Positions 40,450-49,516 of a DNA stretch of 64,000 bases are shown here, piece after piece. How positions within the stretch are numbered: position 1 is the stretch's first letter; each line of letters begins with the position of its first letter. The notes beneath the pieces were generated by a model. It searched no databases, was not told where the DNA came from, and saw nothing but the letters and a program-made list of their open reading frames with translations. The DNA lies in assembly GCF_000017585.1 (NCBI RefSeq), contig NC_009714.1:1086663-1150662 (forward strand). The letters run 5' to 3'. A program made the position numbers and the translations under genes. The stretch is from Campylobacter hominis ATCC BAA-381. Its GTDB lineage: Bacteria; Campylobacterota; Campylobacteria; Campylobacterales; Campylobacteraceae.

Positions 40450-40583
40450 TCATTGCGAGAGTTTGAAAAACTCGAAGCAATCCAGTCAAACGGCAAAGCC
40501 GTTTATTAAAAAGCAAATTTGCAAATAATAAACGCCTATCGGCGTTGCTGGATTGCTTCAAAAACTTCGTTTTTTCGCAATGA
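40450..40583. repeat. 134-base imperfect palindrome of the CGTCATTGCGAG type
   Basis: TCATTGCGAGAG...GAAGCAATCCAG on the left and CTGGATTGCTTC...TTCGCAATGA on the right pair over most of the arms. The inner part has AAACGGCAAAGCCGTTT-like and AAACGCC/GGCGTT hairpins. Elements that begin CGTCATTGCGAG and contain GCAATCC are known as dispersed palindromes in many unrelated bacteria (recalled). It sits in the only gap of the island longer than 200 bases. A mobile hairpin (MITE-like) is my reading. Confidence 0.7.
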
Positions 40584-40609
40584 TAAATTTTAGCAAATTC
40601 AAATTCAGG

Positions 40610-40633
40610 TCGTATCGTTTATACACGATACGA
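40610..40633. repeat. TCGTATCG / CGATACGA hairpin, copy 1
   Basis: Perfect 8-bp inverted repeat with an 8-base spacer, downstream of an effector gene. Also at 43547-43570 and 50466-50489, always preceded by TTCAGG- or CAGG and followed within ~35 bases by the LVA hairpin element. Confidence 0.85.
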
Positions 40634-40641
40634 ATTTATTT

Positions 40642-40695
40642 AAATTTACAAATTTAAACTCAAATTCTATTTGTTTGAATTTAAATTTGCAAATT
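40642..40695. repeat. LVA hairpin element, copy 1 (variant)
   Basis: AATTTACAAATTTAAAC and its near-complement TTTAAATTTGCAAATT flank a spacer without the GCAACAAG core. This RTX gene ends FANLNSNK instead of FANLNLLVA. Same family as the elements at 43581, 48091, 50499 and 52961. Confidence 0.6.
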
Positions 40696-42729
40696 CTTTT
40701 AAATTCCCAAACGCTGTGATTTGTGGAAGTGATTTTATCTCAAATGGAATTTCATTTTCATCTATGATTTCTTCTGTGTCTTTGTAATTTACCTTAAACC
40801 ATATATCATCTGCTTTTACCTTTGTGCCATTATTTAGCGTAGCAGTTGAAGTTTGTTTTATGGTGTTTGAGTTATTGTTTATATCTGTGTTTGTGTAGTT
40901 TAGATCTATTGAGCTTACTTTATCACTTAGCTTTATAAGCTCTCCGTTATCTGTGATGGCATTGCCGTTTTTATCTTGCCAAAGAAGTAGCTTGTCAAAT
41001 TCAGCGTCTTGGCTATCTATTATGCCGTCATTGTTGCTGTCATAGCTTTTTAGTGTTTCAAAGCCGTTGTTTAAAGATGAATTTGTGTATGAGAAAGCAC
41101 TATCTGAGATACTTTTATTTCCAAAGAGTTCGCTTCCATTATCTATTATGCCGTTGTTATTTTTATCTATTGCTAGAAGTGCATCATCGCCGCTTACCCA
41201 ACCTGTGGCTTCTTTAAAACCATTATTATCTAAATCAAAATTTATAGTATAATTTAGTGCGTGTGAGTTTATGCCATCATTACCCAAGTCAATCACAATC
41301 GGAGAATATTCACGCTCTGGGTCAGGGTCATCGTCACGGTCGTCGTCTTTGATGAGACCTTTTGCAGGGTGAATATATTTTACATTTAGATTTTTAGAAG
41401 TTCCACTTTGTAAAACAGAGCCACTTACTTCAAATTTTCTATCTCCGTCTTTGCTTTCGTTTCCGTCCCACTCATAGATATAAGCATTATCTTTTTCTTG
41501 TTCATTTTCTGTAAATTTAACCAATTGTCCGTTTATGTATAGTGTTAAGTATTCTCCTGCTTCTAATTTTCTATTTAAACTTACTTTAAACCCTAGCGTA
41601 TGTTTGCCGTTGCCACCCTCATTTGCTTGATTGTCGTGTATGGTAACTACTACATCTTTTGGGTCTATTAGTATTATGCCTAAATCATTATTGTCTTTAT
41701 TAAAATTTTCTATGACTATATTTTCTCCCATATCACTTACTACTAATCTTCCGTCATCGTGGAGTTTGTATTCGATATAATCATCTGAAATATAAAGGTC
41801 TCTGTCTTTATCATAAGTTCCGCCTGTTAGTTTGTGTCTGTTGAAATGAACTGAGCCTTTGCCGTCGCTGTCTTTTATGGTGTCGCCTTTGGTAGCTAGG
41901 TATGTGTCATCGCCTTTGCCACCGATTAGTAAGTCGCTACCATCTTTTCCCATTAGGGTATCGTTTCCGTTACCACCGAAAAGGACATCGTCTGTCCAAC
42001 CATTTCCACCATGGTGTCGCCTTTGGTAGCTAGGTATGTGTCATCGCCTTTGCCACCGATTAGTAAGTCGCTACCATCTTTTCCCATTAGGGTATCGTTT
42101 CCGTTACCACCGAAAAGGACATCGTCTGTCCAACCATTTCCACCTGTGATAAGACCACTTGGAGTTACACCACTTGGGAAAAATGAAGCTGATAATGGTC
42201 TAGCATATACAGTGCCGTCAGGCATAGTAATTTTTAATATACTATTACTTTCAATGGCAACTGATTTTGCTCCGATAATTTTAGCTATCTTATTCATTTC
42301 ATATTCGCCATTATCATCATAGCGATATTTCCTATATAACTCTTTTAATTTTGTGGCAGGGTCAATTCCAAGAGCCGTAAGACCAATATTTACAAATTTT
42401 ATAATCTTACCCTGCGGTGTCATTTCCAAAACTGTAAGTGCAATATCTACGCCTAACCCAAGCACGGTTTCAACAGTATCTTCACCACTTACATTGCTAA
42501 TTAAAATATTACCACCAGCAGTTATAAAGCCAACCGCACCTGAACCAAGTTTGCTATTATTTAAAGCTTCACTATATTGTGCGTATCTTTTTGGTAAATC
42601 CAAAGAATCTGTGCTAATATTCCAAGCTTTATTGATATTGTTCATAATTGCTTCTCTTAATTTTAAGTCTTTTAAAAGAAGCACCTCGGCTCTGTTTAAA
42701 ATTGTAGTAGCTGTAATTTCTCTACTCAT
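40667..42729 (-). pseudogene. RTX-type protein broken by a 134-bp tandem duplication
   Basis: Two frames: 42729-41953 (258 codons, MSREITATTILNRAEVLLLK; hydrophobic ISNVSGEDTVETVLGLGVDI; MPDGTVYARP; RTX LFGGNGNDTLMGKDGSDLLI) and 41953-40667 (428 codons, repeating GKDGSDLLIGGKGDD, then Calx-beta-like and C-terminal module). A 134-base exact tandem duplication (41877-42010, 42011-42144) shifts the frame by two. Without it the gene would be 643 codons including the stop, the size of the intact paralogue. The C-terminal module has EREYSPIVIDLGNDG, so the cleavage bond Asp-Pro of the paralogues is Ser-Pro here. It ends GNLKEFANLNSNK. Confidence 0.85.
41877..42144. repeat. 134-bp perfect tandem duplication in an RTX gene
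   Basis: Copy 1 is 41877-42010 and copy 2 is 42011-42144, with no differences seen. Each begins ATGGTGTCGCC and ends CCATTTCCACC. 134 is not a multiple of three, so two copies put the gene out of frame and one copy restores it. This is an easily reversible on/off state. Confidence 0.95.
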
Positions 42730-42742
42730 TTTTGTCTCCTTA

Positions 42743-43501
42743 TTAAAAATGTTTTAAATCTTGTTTTTTAATCTCATAAATTGCTGAAAATTTTTGTTTT
42801 ACACTATCTAAATTTATTTTAAATTTTTGCCAAAAATACTCTTTTAACTGATTATATTCTTTATCGTCGGTAATTAAAAAATTTAAAAAATTGCCGTCTT
42901 TATCTTTTAAAAAAAGCATATCGTAAAACCAGTTGGCTTTTTTTGCTCCATACTTCCAATGTATATAAAATTGTGGCAATAAAAATCCAGCCACACAAAT
43001 AACTGCAATATATAGCATTACTAAAAACATAAAGAAAATTCCATCAGTTGCAACCAATAGTAAAAAATATAAAATTGTAAAAACTATTACCATTTGACTA
43101 CCATTTATATCGAAATTATTTTTAGGTAAAGCACTATCAAGAGTTTTAAAAATTTTATCGATACTGTTAGTATCTATTTTTGCTACTAAAATATTATCTT
43201 TCTTTTTTTCTATAAAATCATTTTTTATATAAATTTTAGTTGTAAAACTCAAATCTTTAAGCGTTTTTAAATCTACCAAAATGCTAGTGTAAATCAAAAA
43301 CATCTTTCTATCAGTCGGTATATCTAATACCAAAACAACAATCAAAGCAAGTGTTGATATGCAAATTTGAATTATTAACATTTCGTGTAATTTGTCTTTT
43401 ATTATTATCGGTTCTAAATCGTAGTTTCTTTTGGTATTATTTAAATTTGTGTTTAAATTTTTATCAAATTTCTTTTTATTCCAGTTTTCAAAATTTTCCA
43501 A
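42743..43501 (-). CDS. Four-helix membrane protein, island family A (putative immunity)
   Basis: Start taken at TTG 43501 (MENFENWNKKKFDKNLNT by paralogy), after AAAGGATTAAAT; an upstream ATG at 43528 adds nine residues without support. About 252 residues. KRNYDLEPIIIKDKLHEM, four hydrophobic segments (LIIQICISTLALIVVLVLDI; MVIVFTILYFLLLVATDGIF; MFLVMLYIAVICVAGFLLP) and DKEYNQLKEYFWQKFKINLD are the family features. It lies 13 bases upstream of the duplication-broken RTX gene. Confidence 0.72.
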   Translation of the reverse strand: MENFENWNKKKFDKNLNTNLNNTKRNYDLEPIIIKDKLHEMLIIQICISTLALIVVLVLDIPTDRKMFLIYTSILVDLKTLKDLSFTTKIYIKNDFIEKKKDNILVAKIDTNSIDKIFKTLDSALPKNNFDINGSQMVIVFTILYFLLLVATDGIFFMFLVMLYIAVICVAGFLLPQFYIHWKYGAKKANWFYDMLFLKDKDGNFLNFLITDDKEYNQLKEYFWQKFKINLDSVKQKFSAIYEIKKQDLKHF

Positions 43502-43546
43502 ATTTAATCCTTTAAAATAAAATTTCATTGTAAATTCAAATTCAGG

Positions 43547-43570
43547 TCGTATCGTTTATCTACGATACGA
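43547..43570. repeat. TCGTATCG / CGATACGA hairpin, copy 2
   Basis: Same 8-bp inverted repeat with TTTATCTA in the loop, between the intact lipase gene and the next membrane gene. It could act as a terminator or processing site between units. Confidence 0.85.
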
Positions 43571-43580
43571 AATGTTTTTA

Positions 43581-43649
43581 AATTCACAAATTTAAACTTA
43601 CTTTTGAATTTAAAAATTCAAGCAACAAGTAAATTTAAATTTGCAAATT
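43581..43649. repeat. LVA hairpin element, copy 2
   Basis: AATTCACAAATTTAAACTTAC and GTAAATTTAAATTTGCAAATT are near-complementary arms (3 mismatches in 21) around a spacer with TTCAAGCAACAA. The right arm codes FANLNLLV on the minus strand. The end of the intact lipase gene runs through it. Confidence 0.85.
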
Positions 43650-46404
43650 CTTTTAAATTCCCAAACGCCTTTACATTTGGCAAAGATTTTATCTCAAATG
43701 GAATTTGGTTTTCATCTATGATTTCTTCTGTCTTTTTTAAATCTACATTAAAATACATATCTTGCACTTTTACTTCTGTGTTATCATTTAGCGTAGCAGA
43801 TGAGATTTCTGTTTGTCCGTTTTTGGTGTAATTTAAATTTATTGATTTTACTTTATCACTTAGTTTTATTAATTCGTCTGTTTCGCTTATACCATTGGAG
43901 TTTTTATCTTGCCAAAGAAGTAAATTTGTAAATTCTTTGTCTTTTTCATCGATTATGCCATCGTTATTGCTATCAAATTCGCTTAATGCTTCAAAGCCAT
44001 TTTTTGCGTTTGGATTAGTGTAGGCATAGGCGTTATTTGAGATGCTCTTGTTTCCAAATAGCTCGCTACCATTATCGATTGCGCCGTTGTTGTTTTTATC
44101 AATGGTGATAAAGGCGTCATTGTTATCTATCCAGCTTGTAGCCTCTTTAAAGCCGTTATTATCAAGGTCAAAATTTATCTTATAGTCTAAATTTGTGCCT
44201 TTTATGCCATCATTATTAAGGTCTATTGCAAGTGGATCGTAAGTTTCTGGCTTATCATCGTTTGGATCTTTGTCGTCGTCTTTGATAGTGACATATCCCG
44301 GTTTTATATCTCTTATAGTTAAATTATCTGATTTAGCAAAGATATTTACGCCACCTACGCAGTATTTTCTATCTTCTTCTTTTGTTTTATTTCCATACCA
44401 GCTAAAATCGAGTGTTTTATTATCACTTAATAAGCTTTTAAAAAGACTGGTATCATAATCTTGTGGTAATGTTCCAAATAAAACTAACTCTGTGGATTGT
44501 TTTTCATAATTGTATTTTTGTATGATGATAAATTCGTCTTCTTTTAATTCTCTACTTAGTTTTATACCTATACTAGTGTTATATGGTGCTTTTCCGTCTT
44601 TATTTGGTTCGCTTTCGTCTCCTTCTGTTACTGTTGCATTTGATATGATTATATCTATCTCATCTGCTTCTATTAGATCTATACCAAGAGATTTATCTTT
44701 TTTGGAGTAGTTGTTGATGGTTATGCTTTCATTTTTGGCTGTGTCTGTTACTATAAGAGTGTTTCCGTTTAGATGATATTCGTAAATTCCACCAACATAA
44801 CAACCTTTATCTTTATCGTATGTTCCGCCTGTAAGTGGAGAATTTGAATTGAAATATACAGAGCCTTGACCTTTATCATCATCTTCTATGGTATCGCCGT
44901 CTCCTGCTTTGTAGGTATTATAGCCTGAGCCACCATACATAGTATCTTTACCGGCTGAGCCTATGATTGTATCATTGCCACTATCTTTGTCATCTTTGCT
45001 ATCTTTTAAATCTGCATAGATTGTATTTGTTGAGTTTGTATCTTTTATACCGCTTAAATCTATATAATCACTTCCGCTTCCTGCTTCTATATAGTTTGAG
45101 CCACTAGTTAGAGTTATGGTGTCATCTCCTGCTAGGGTGTAAATAAAGTTTTCTTTGCGTGTATCTATAAAGTTTTCACCAAGTTTGCCTGTGATAATAT
45201 CATTAGAATTTGTGCCAAAGAAAAAACCCTTATTTGCTACGATATATTCATCGGTGGTGGCATCATCAACAATAGTTTCGCTATGATAAATCTTACCTGT
45301 TTGCAAATCACTATAATATGCACTAGAATTTGATTTACCTAGTAATGCTTCAAGCATTTTAGCTTTATCACTTACATAGTTCCCACTATATTCATCTTTA
45401 TATTTTTCTAGTTCAGAATAAGCGTTCGAATTTACGCCAGATACTATGAAAGGATTTAAATTCACAAGAGCATATAAAGCAGGTGTGCTTAAATTTGAGC
45501 CTGAGAAAAAGGAAGTTACGCTTGAAGTTGGAGATATTAAATCAAGGTTGAATTTGACATTATTATTTTCATAGGCGTTACAAATTTCTATTATATCGTT
45601 TGCTCCATTTGCTTTGCCTACTATTTGTTCTATTTGTGAGATTGTGCTTTGAGCTGTTTTAGCTACACTTCCACTAAATAATGAATTTGGTGTGTTATAA
45701 AATCCACTTAAATAGTTTGTTACGACGTTTTCACTTGCTCCGTTTGATATAGCCATATCGTAGAAATAAAGAATTTGGGTTAGGTCTTTTATACCGTGAG
45801 AATCGCCTGAGACTTCGATATATTCGCCAATATTCATACCTACCTCGTGAATTAAATTTGCAAAATCTTTGGCTACTATGTCTGTAATTTTAGAATTATA
45901 TTTTATCGGACTTTCAATACCAAATAAACGCAAGAAATTTAATCTTGCTCCACCAAGTCCTGGGGCATTATAAGTGTATGTATGAGAGATTTTATCTTCA
46001 TTAGCGATTGTAAAAAGCTGAGCTAAATATCCGCCTAGCGAGTGTCCTGTAACTACTATTTTATCAGTGCTTGAAATATAGCCTTGTTCTGCAAGTTCAT
46101 TGTATAAATTTTTTAAATCAAACCGTGATTGAAAATTTTCATCACCCCAAATTGCAAGTTGTATATCGTTTATTAAATCTTCGATAGTGTTTATAGGTCT
46201 TTTCCAAGTCAAATCTGTTCCACGAAAAGCTATAACTTTTTCATTACCATTTGAATATACTGCTATGTCGAAACCTGTGAAAGAATTGTGTATCGCACCT
46301 TCAAATTTCCAATCACCTAATTGACCTTTTTGTTGTTTATCGTCCAAATAAGCATCTTGTGCCAACTGTGCGTAAATTTTGTAAGCCCCGAATTGATTAC
46401 TCAT
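43618..46404 (-). CDS. Class 3 lipase-RTX protein with FrpC-like module, intact (putative phospholipase effector)
   Basis: 928 residues. An N-terminal alpha/beta-hydrolase of the Lipase_3 family has the nucleophile elbow VVTGHSLGGYLAQL (Ser122), with Asp175 and His203 as likely triad partners (NSKITDIVAKDF; GDSHGIKDL). RTX-like repeats run from about 395 to 500 (GTNSNDIITGKLG; GSAGKDTMYGGSG). A Calx-beta-like domain (about 582-708) ends VTIKDDD. A FrpC-like module starts with Asp723-Pro724 (ETYDPLAIDLNNDG), followed by EF-hand-like loops. It ends GNLKEFANLNLLVA. Its ATG overlaps the upstream membrane gene by 4 bases, so the two are translationally coupled. A phospholipid target is an inference from the fold. 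Confidence 0.82.
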   Translation of the reverse strand: MSNQFGAYKIYAQLAQDAYLDDKQQKGQLGDWKFEGAIHNSFTGFDIAVYSNGNEKVIAFRGTDLTWKRPINTIEDLINDIQLAIWGDENFQSRFDLKNLYNELAEQGYISSTDKIVVTGHSLGGYLAQLFTIANEDKISHTYTYNAPGLGGARLNFLRLFGIESPIKYNSKITDIVAKDFANLIHEVGMNIGEYIEVSGDSHGIKDLTQILYFYDMAISNGASENVVTNYLSGFYNTPNSLFSGSVAKTAQSTISQIEQIVGKANGANDIIEICNAYENNNVKFNLDLISPTSSVTSFFSGSNLSTPALYALVNLNPFIVSGVNSNAYSELEKYKDEYSGNYVSDKAKMLEALLGKSNSSAYYSDLQTGKIYHSETIVDDATTDEYIVANKGFFFGTNSNDIITGKLGENFIDTRKENFIYTLAGDDTITLTSGSNYIEAGSGSDYIDLSGIKDTNSTNTIYADLKDSKDDKDSGNDTIIGSAGKDTMYGGSGYNTYKAGDGDTIEDDDKGQGSVYFNSNSPLTGGTYDKDKGCYVGGIYEYHLNGNTLIVTDTAKNESITINNYSKKDKSLGIDLIEADEIDIIISNATVTEGDESEPNKDGKAPYNTSIGIKLSRELKEDEFIIIQKYNYEKQSTELVLFGTLPQDYDTSLFKSLLSDNKTLDFSWYGNKTKEEDRKYCVGGVNIFAKSDNLTIRDIKPGYVTIKDDDKDPNDDKPETYDPLAIDLNNDGIKGTNLDYKINFDLDNNGFKEATSWIDNNDAFITIDKNNNGAIDNGSELFGNKSISNNAYAYTNPNAKNGFEALSEFDSNNDGIIDEKDKEFTNLLLWQDKNSNGISETDELIKLSDKVKSINLNYTKNGQTEISSATLNDNTEVKVQDMYFNVDLKKTEEIIDENQIPFEIKSLPNVKAFGNLKEFANLNLLVA

Positions 46405-47174
46405 CTCTTATCCTTTCCATTAGAATTTTTGTTTATTAAGTTTTGTTTTAAAATATCGATTATTTCGTTATATCCATATCCGCATTTTTCATAATGGATA
46501 CTTGTTTCGACGGATTGCATTTTTGCCATAAAATAGTTATACGGCACAAAATATTCATATTTTTTCGCTATCAAATTATTTTTATAAAAAATATCAGCAG
46601 TATGTCTATAACCACTTTTGCCACATTTTTTCGCTAAATCTGATAAATCCGCCCAATAACAACTTTTTAAGTCAGTATTAGATGAAAAACTTATATTGCT
46701 ATCTGGGTATGAAGTGTAAGTGTATGGAAAATCTTTTTTTATTATCATATAATCACTCTCTTTTATCTCATAATCATCACTTACAATCTCTATCTTAAAA
46801 TCTTTTTTAATATCGCACTCGTATCTAAATTTAAGCATTTTAAACCCGTCAAATACAAATCCATAAGTAAAAAATAAAACTATTAAAGTAGTTATAAATT
46901 GCGTTTTTTTAAGTAGGCAAATTTTCTTTGTCGCTTCTACTTGATTTCCTGCTCTTATGGCTTTTCTTTGAATTCCAAATTCATATCTACTTATGATAAA
47001 TAAGAAAATAAATGTCAGAAAAAAGACAAACACAAAAAATCCAAAGAAAATAAAAAGCAAAAATAAGATGATAAAAAATACTTTTGCAAATTTGTTTATT
47101 TGCGAATTTGCGATATATTTTATACACAACGCACAAGCAAAAGCTACTATAAGATTTATGATTAAAACTTCCAT
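46401..47174 (-). CDS. Membrane-anchored protein, island family B (putative immunity for the lipase)
   Basis: Start at ATG 47174 (MEVLIINLIVAFACALCIKY) after GAAAGGATAAAA; an upstream reading to 47240 comes from the lipase ghost region. About 257 residues. Three hydrophobic segments at the N-terminal half (one near residue 113, TTLIVLFFTYGFVFDGFKML) are followed by a polar domain of ~120 residues with paired Cys (SCYWADLSDLAKKCGKSG; YEKCGYGYNEI) and YEYFVPYNYFMAKMQSVET. The polar part is probably periplasmic. Its last codons overlap the intact lipase gene. Paralogue of 47246. Confidence 0.72.
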   Translation of the reverse strand: MEVLIINLIVAFACALCIKYIANSQINKFAKVFFIILFLLFIFFGFFVFVFFLTFIFLFIISRYEFGIQRKAIRAGNQVEATKKICLLKKTQFITTLIVLFFTYGFVFDGFKMLKFRYECDIKKDFKIEIVSDDYEIKESDYMIIKKDFPYTYTSYPDSNISFSSNTDLKSCYWADLSDLAKKCGKSGYRHTADIFYKNNLIAKKYEYFVPYNYFMAKMQSVETSIHYEKCGYGYNEIIDILKQNLINKNSNGKDKR

Positions 47175-47184
47175 TTTTATCCTT

Positions 47185-47253
47185 TCATCTATTTTTATAG
47201 GCGTTTCTTGCCAACTGTGCATAAATTTTATAAGTCGCAAATTTGTTACTCAT
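47185..47253 (-). pseudogene. 5' ghost of a lipase-RTX gene (23 codons)
   Basis: ATG at 47253 reads MSNKFATYKIYAQLARNAYK, which matches the start of the intact lipase (MSNQFGAYKIYAQLAQDAYL), then hits TGA at codon 23. The ATG overlaps the end of the family B gene 47246-47956, just as the intact lipase overlaps its own partner. The next family B gene starts 11 bases later with the same GAAAGGATAAAA. The rest of the effector was deleted, leaving its partner behind. Confidence 0.8.
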
Positions 47254-47956
47254 CTTTTTCCTTTTCTAAATTTTCTTTTAAAATTTTTATTATTTCATCT
47301 TTATTTTTGTAACCACAAACATCATAGTGATTAGGGTATGAAACAGAATACATTTTAGCATTAAAATAATTATACGGTAAAAAATAATTGTATATATTTG
47401 CAATCACCTTATCGTAGTATTTTACAACTACTGTATTTTTAAAACCCATTCTTGTGCCACATTCAGTTTGCAAATCACTCAAACTAGAATTCGCACAACG
47501 CCTTATCTCATCTGTTTTAGCAAAACTAATTTTATCTAGTGTATAGTTATTGTCTAAAATCTCCACCTTGTAATTTTTGCCAGTAGCGCATTTATACTTA
47601 AATTTATAAATCCTAAAACTATCAAAAAATACAACACTTATTAAAACCAAACAACACAAAATTGCAAAAAAAGCACTTTTATTTTTTATTGTTACGGCTT
47701 TTCTTATTGCTTTTATGGTTTCGCCGTCTTCATATTTTTTTATGTCCGAACTACCGATAACAAGTGGTTTTTCCTTAAAAAATGGCAATAAAATTATTGT
47801 CAAAATAAAACACCACCATAAACCATAAAACACAAAAGTCATAAATAGAGCTATGGCTAAAATTCTTAAAAATATATTTATTTTAAGATTTGCAAGATAC
47901 TTCACACAAAGTGCCGACAGTATCGACGCAACCAAATGCACCAAAAAAATATCCAA
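47246..47956 (-). CDS. Membrane-anchored protein, island family B (putative orphan immunity)
   Basis: Start taken at TTG 47956 (reads LDIFLVHLVASILSAL) because AAAGGAG lies ~6 bases upstream; the longer reading from 47971 covers that site. About 236 residues. It shares with 46401 the layout of N-terminal hydrophobic segments, a segment near AFFAILCCLVLISVVFFDSF, and a polar C-terminal half (NYFLPYNYFNAKMYSVSYP; VCGYKNKDEIIKILKEN). It is followed directly by the lipase ghost, so its partner is gone. Confidence 0.7.
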   Translation of the reverse strand: MDIFLVHLVASILSALCVKYLANLKINIFLRILAIALFMTFVFYGLWWCFILTIILLPFFKEKPLVIGSSDIKKYEDGETIKAIRKAVTIKNKSAFFAILCCLVLISVVFFDSFRIYKFKYKCATGKNYKVEILDNNYTLDKISFAKTDEIRRCANSSLSDLQTECGTRMGFKNTVVVKYYDKVIANIYNYFLPYNYFNAKMYSVSYPNHYDVCGYKNKDEIIKILKENLEKEKDE

Positions 47957-48127
47957 ATGTTCTCCTTTCAAATTTGTTAAATTTAAAAAATTTGTATAGT
48001 AATTTTACATACAAATTCAACTATTGCATAACTTACATTAAAACTATTCTTAGATTTTTATATTAAAAAATTTATCTTTCTCCTTTCTTAAATTCACAAA
48101 TTTAAACTTACTTTTGAATTAAAAAAT
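47957..48127. other. Gap with degraded effector end
   Basis: Between the family B gene and the truncated lipase gene on the minus strand. Its lower part contains the LVA element; the rest is AT-rich with no ORF. Confidence 0.5.
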
Positions 48128-48159
48128 TCAAGCAACAAGTAAATTTAAATTTATAAATT
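48091..48159. repeat. LVA hairpin element, copy 3
   Basis: AATTCACAAATTTAAACTTAC and GTAAATTTAAATTTATAAATT arms, same core. The truncated lipase reads into it as KFINLNLLVA, so the deletion endpoint is inside or next to the right arm. Confidence 0.8.
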
Positions 48160-49516
48160 TATAGTTTGAACCACCAGTTAGTTTTATAGTGTCATCTCCT
48201 GCTAGGGTATAAATTCTATTGGCTTTTCCGACCGAAGCAGTTACTATATCATTTTTGTTTGTGCCAAATATATAAGCTGTATCAGTGAGATTGTATTCAT
48301 CTGTGCTATCAGGGTCTGTAACAGAAGTATAATATGAAATTTTCTTGCCTGTTTCATAGTCATCATAGTATGAACCGACCTTTGGTGTATCCATAAGAGC
48401 CTTAAACATTTTTGCCTTATCGCTTACATAGTTCTCACTATATTCGGCTTTATATTTTTCTAACTCTGCATAGGCGTTTGAATTTACGCCAGATACTATG
48501 AAAGGGTTTAAATTTACCAAAGCATATAAAGCTGGTGTGCTTAAATTTGAGCCTGAGAAGATTGAAGTTGCGTCAGTGTCTTTGGCTATAACTTCTAAGT
48601 GCAAAGAGTTATTTGCAATTTTATCATTTGCACCATTTCCATTTAATATACCAAGTTTTTTAAATTCATCTCGGACTTTTTTATAACCTTTGCCGTGAAT
48701 AATAGCAGTTGAAAGATACATATTTGTTATATCTTCATATCTGCAAGAGTTGTCGAATTTTTTGACTATTTCGTTGTATTCGGCAATGGCGGTGTTGAGA
48801 GTTCCCATATAATGCCCTTCTCCAAAACCAACATTTTCGCCCAAAATAGGTATAAAATGCCCCAAATGATTACTACTTAATTCTGTGGCTAAATTTGAAA
48901 GAATATCCCCATTTAACAAACCCTCATCTTGGTAAGATATGTTATAAATATGCTCATAAGCCCATTGTGCGTTTGCTTTGGTAAGTCCTACTGCACTCAT
49001 AACTTTTTCTAACAAAATGTTACTTGCTATTCCAGTTGATAGACTTGATGGTAAAGAAAGCAATCTATCTGTTCCGTAAGGATTAAAAGCATAGCCTTTT
49101 ATGCCGTAGGTTGCTCCCACTTGTTGGGTAAGAATTCCACCAAGGCTATGACCCGTTAGAACAAGATAGTTTTTTACTTCTTCGATGGAACATTTTTTAT
49201 CTTCTGCTATTTTAATAAAAGCTTTATCTAAAAATTCTTTTGCATCGTTATATTGTTCGTTTATATTTGCCAAACCAATACCTGCATTATTAAGCCAGTC
49301 TAATGTGCTAGTAGTTCCACGAAAGGCAACGACAAATTTTCCACTTTCATTTTTTAACAATAATGCTTGGAAATCGTTTGTAGTATTTGCATAATCAATA
49401 ACTTTGTAAGTTTGATTGTTAGCAGTAATTTCTGCACCTATTTGAAAATTTTCAACATTGTAAGCTTCTTTTGAAAGCAAGCCCATTGTTGTGATTGTGT
49501 TTTCTAATGTATTCAT
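48128..49516 (-). pseudogene. Class 3 lipase-RTX protein truncated at the LVA element
   Basis: 462 codons. The lipase domain is complete (LVLTGHSLGGILTQQ, Ser124; likely His235 in FGEGHYMG). A central region matches the intact lipase closely (SGSNLSTPALYALVNLNPFI). RTX begins at TNKNDIVTASVGKANRIYTL but ends abruptly after LTGGSNY with KFINLNLLVA. The full paralogue goes on for ~490 residues after NY. The hydrolase could still fold, but the RTX, Calx-beta and FrpC-like parts are lost, so secretion is doubtful. It overlaps its upstream partner by one base (TAATG). Confidence 0.8.

Noticed and set aside
41877-42144. CRISPR array or short tandem array
   Set aside because: Only two copies of a 134-base unit, with no spacers, lying inside a gene.
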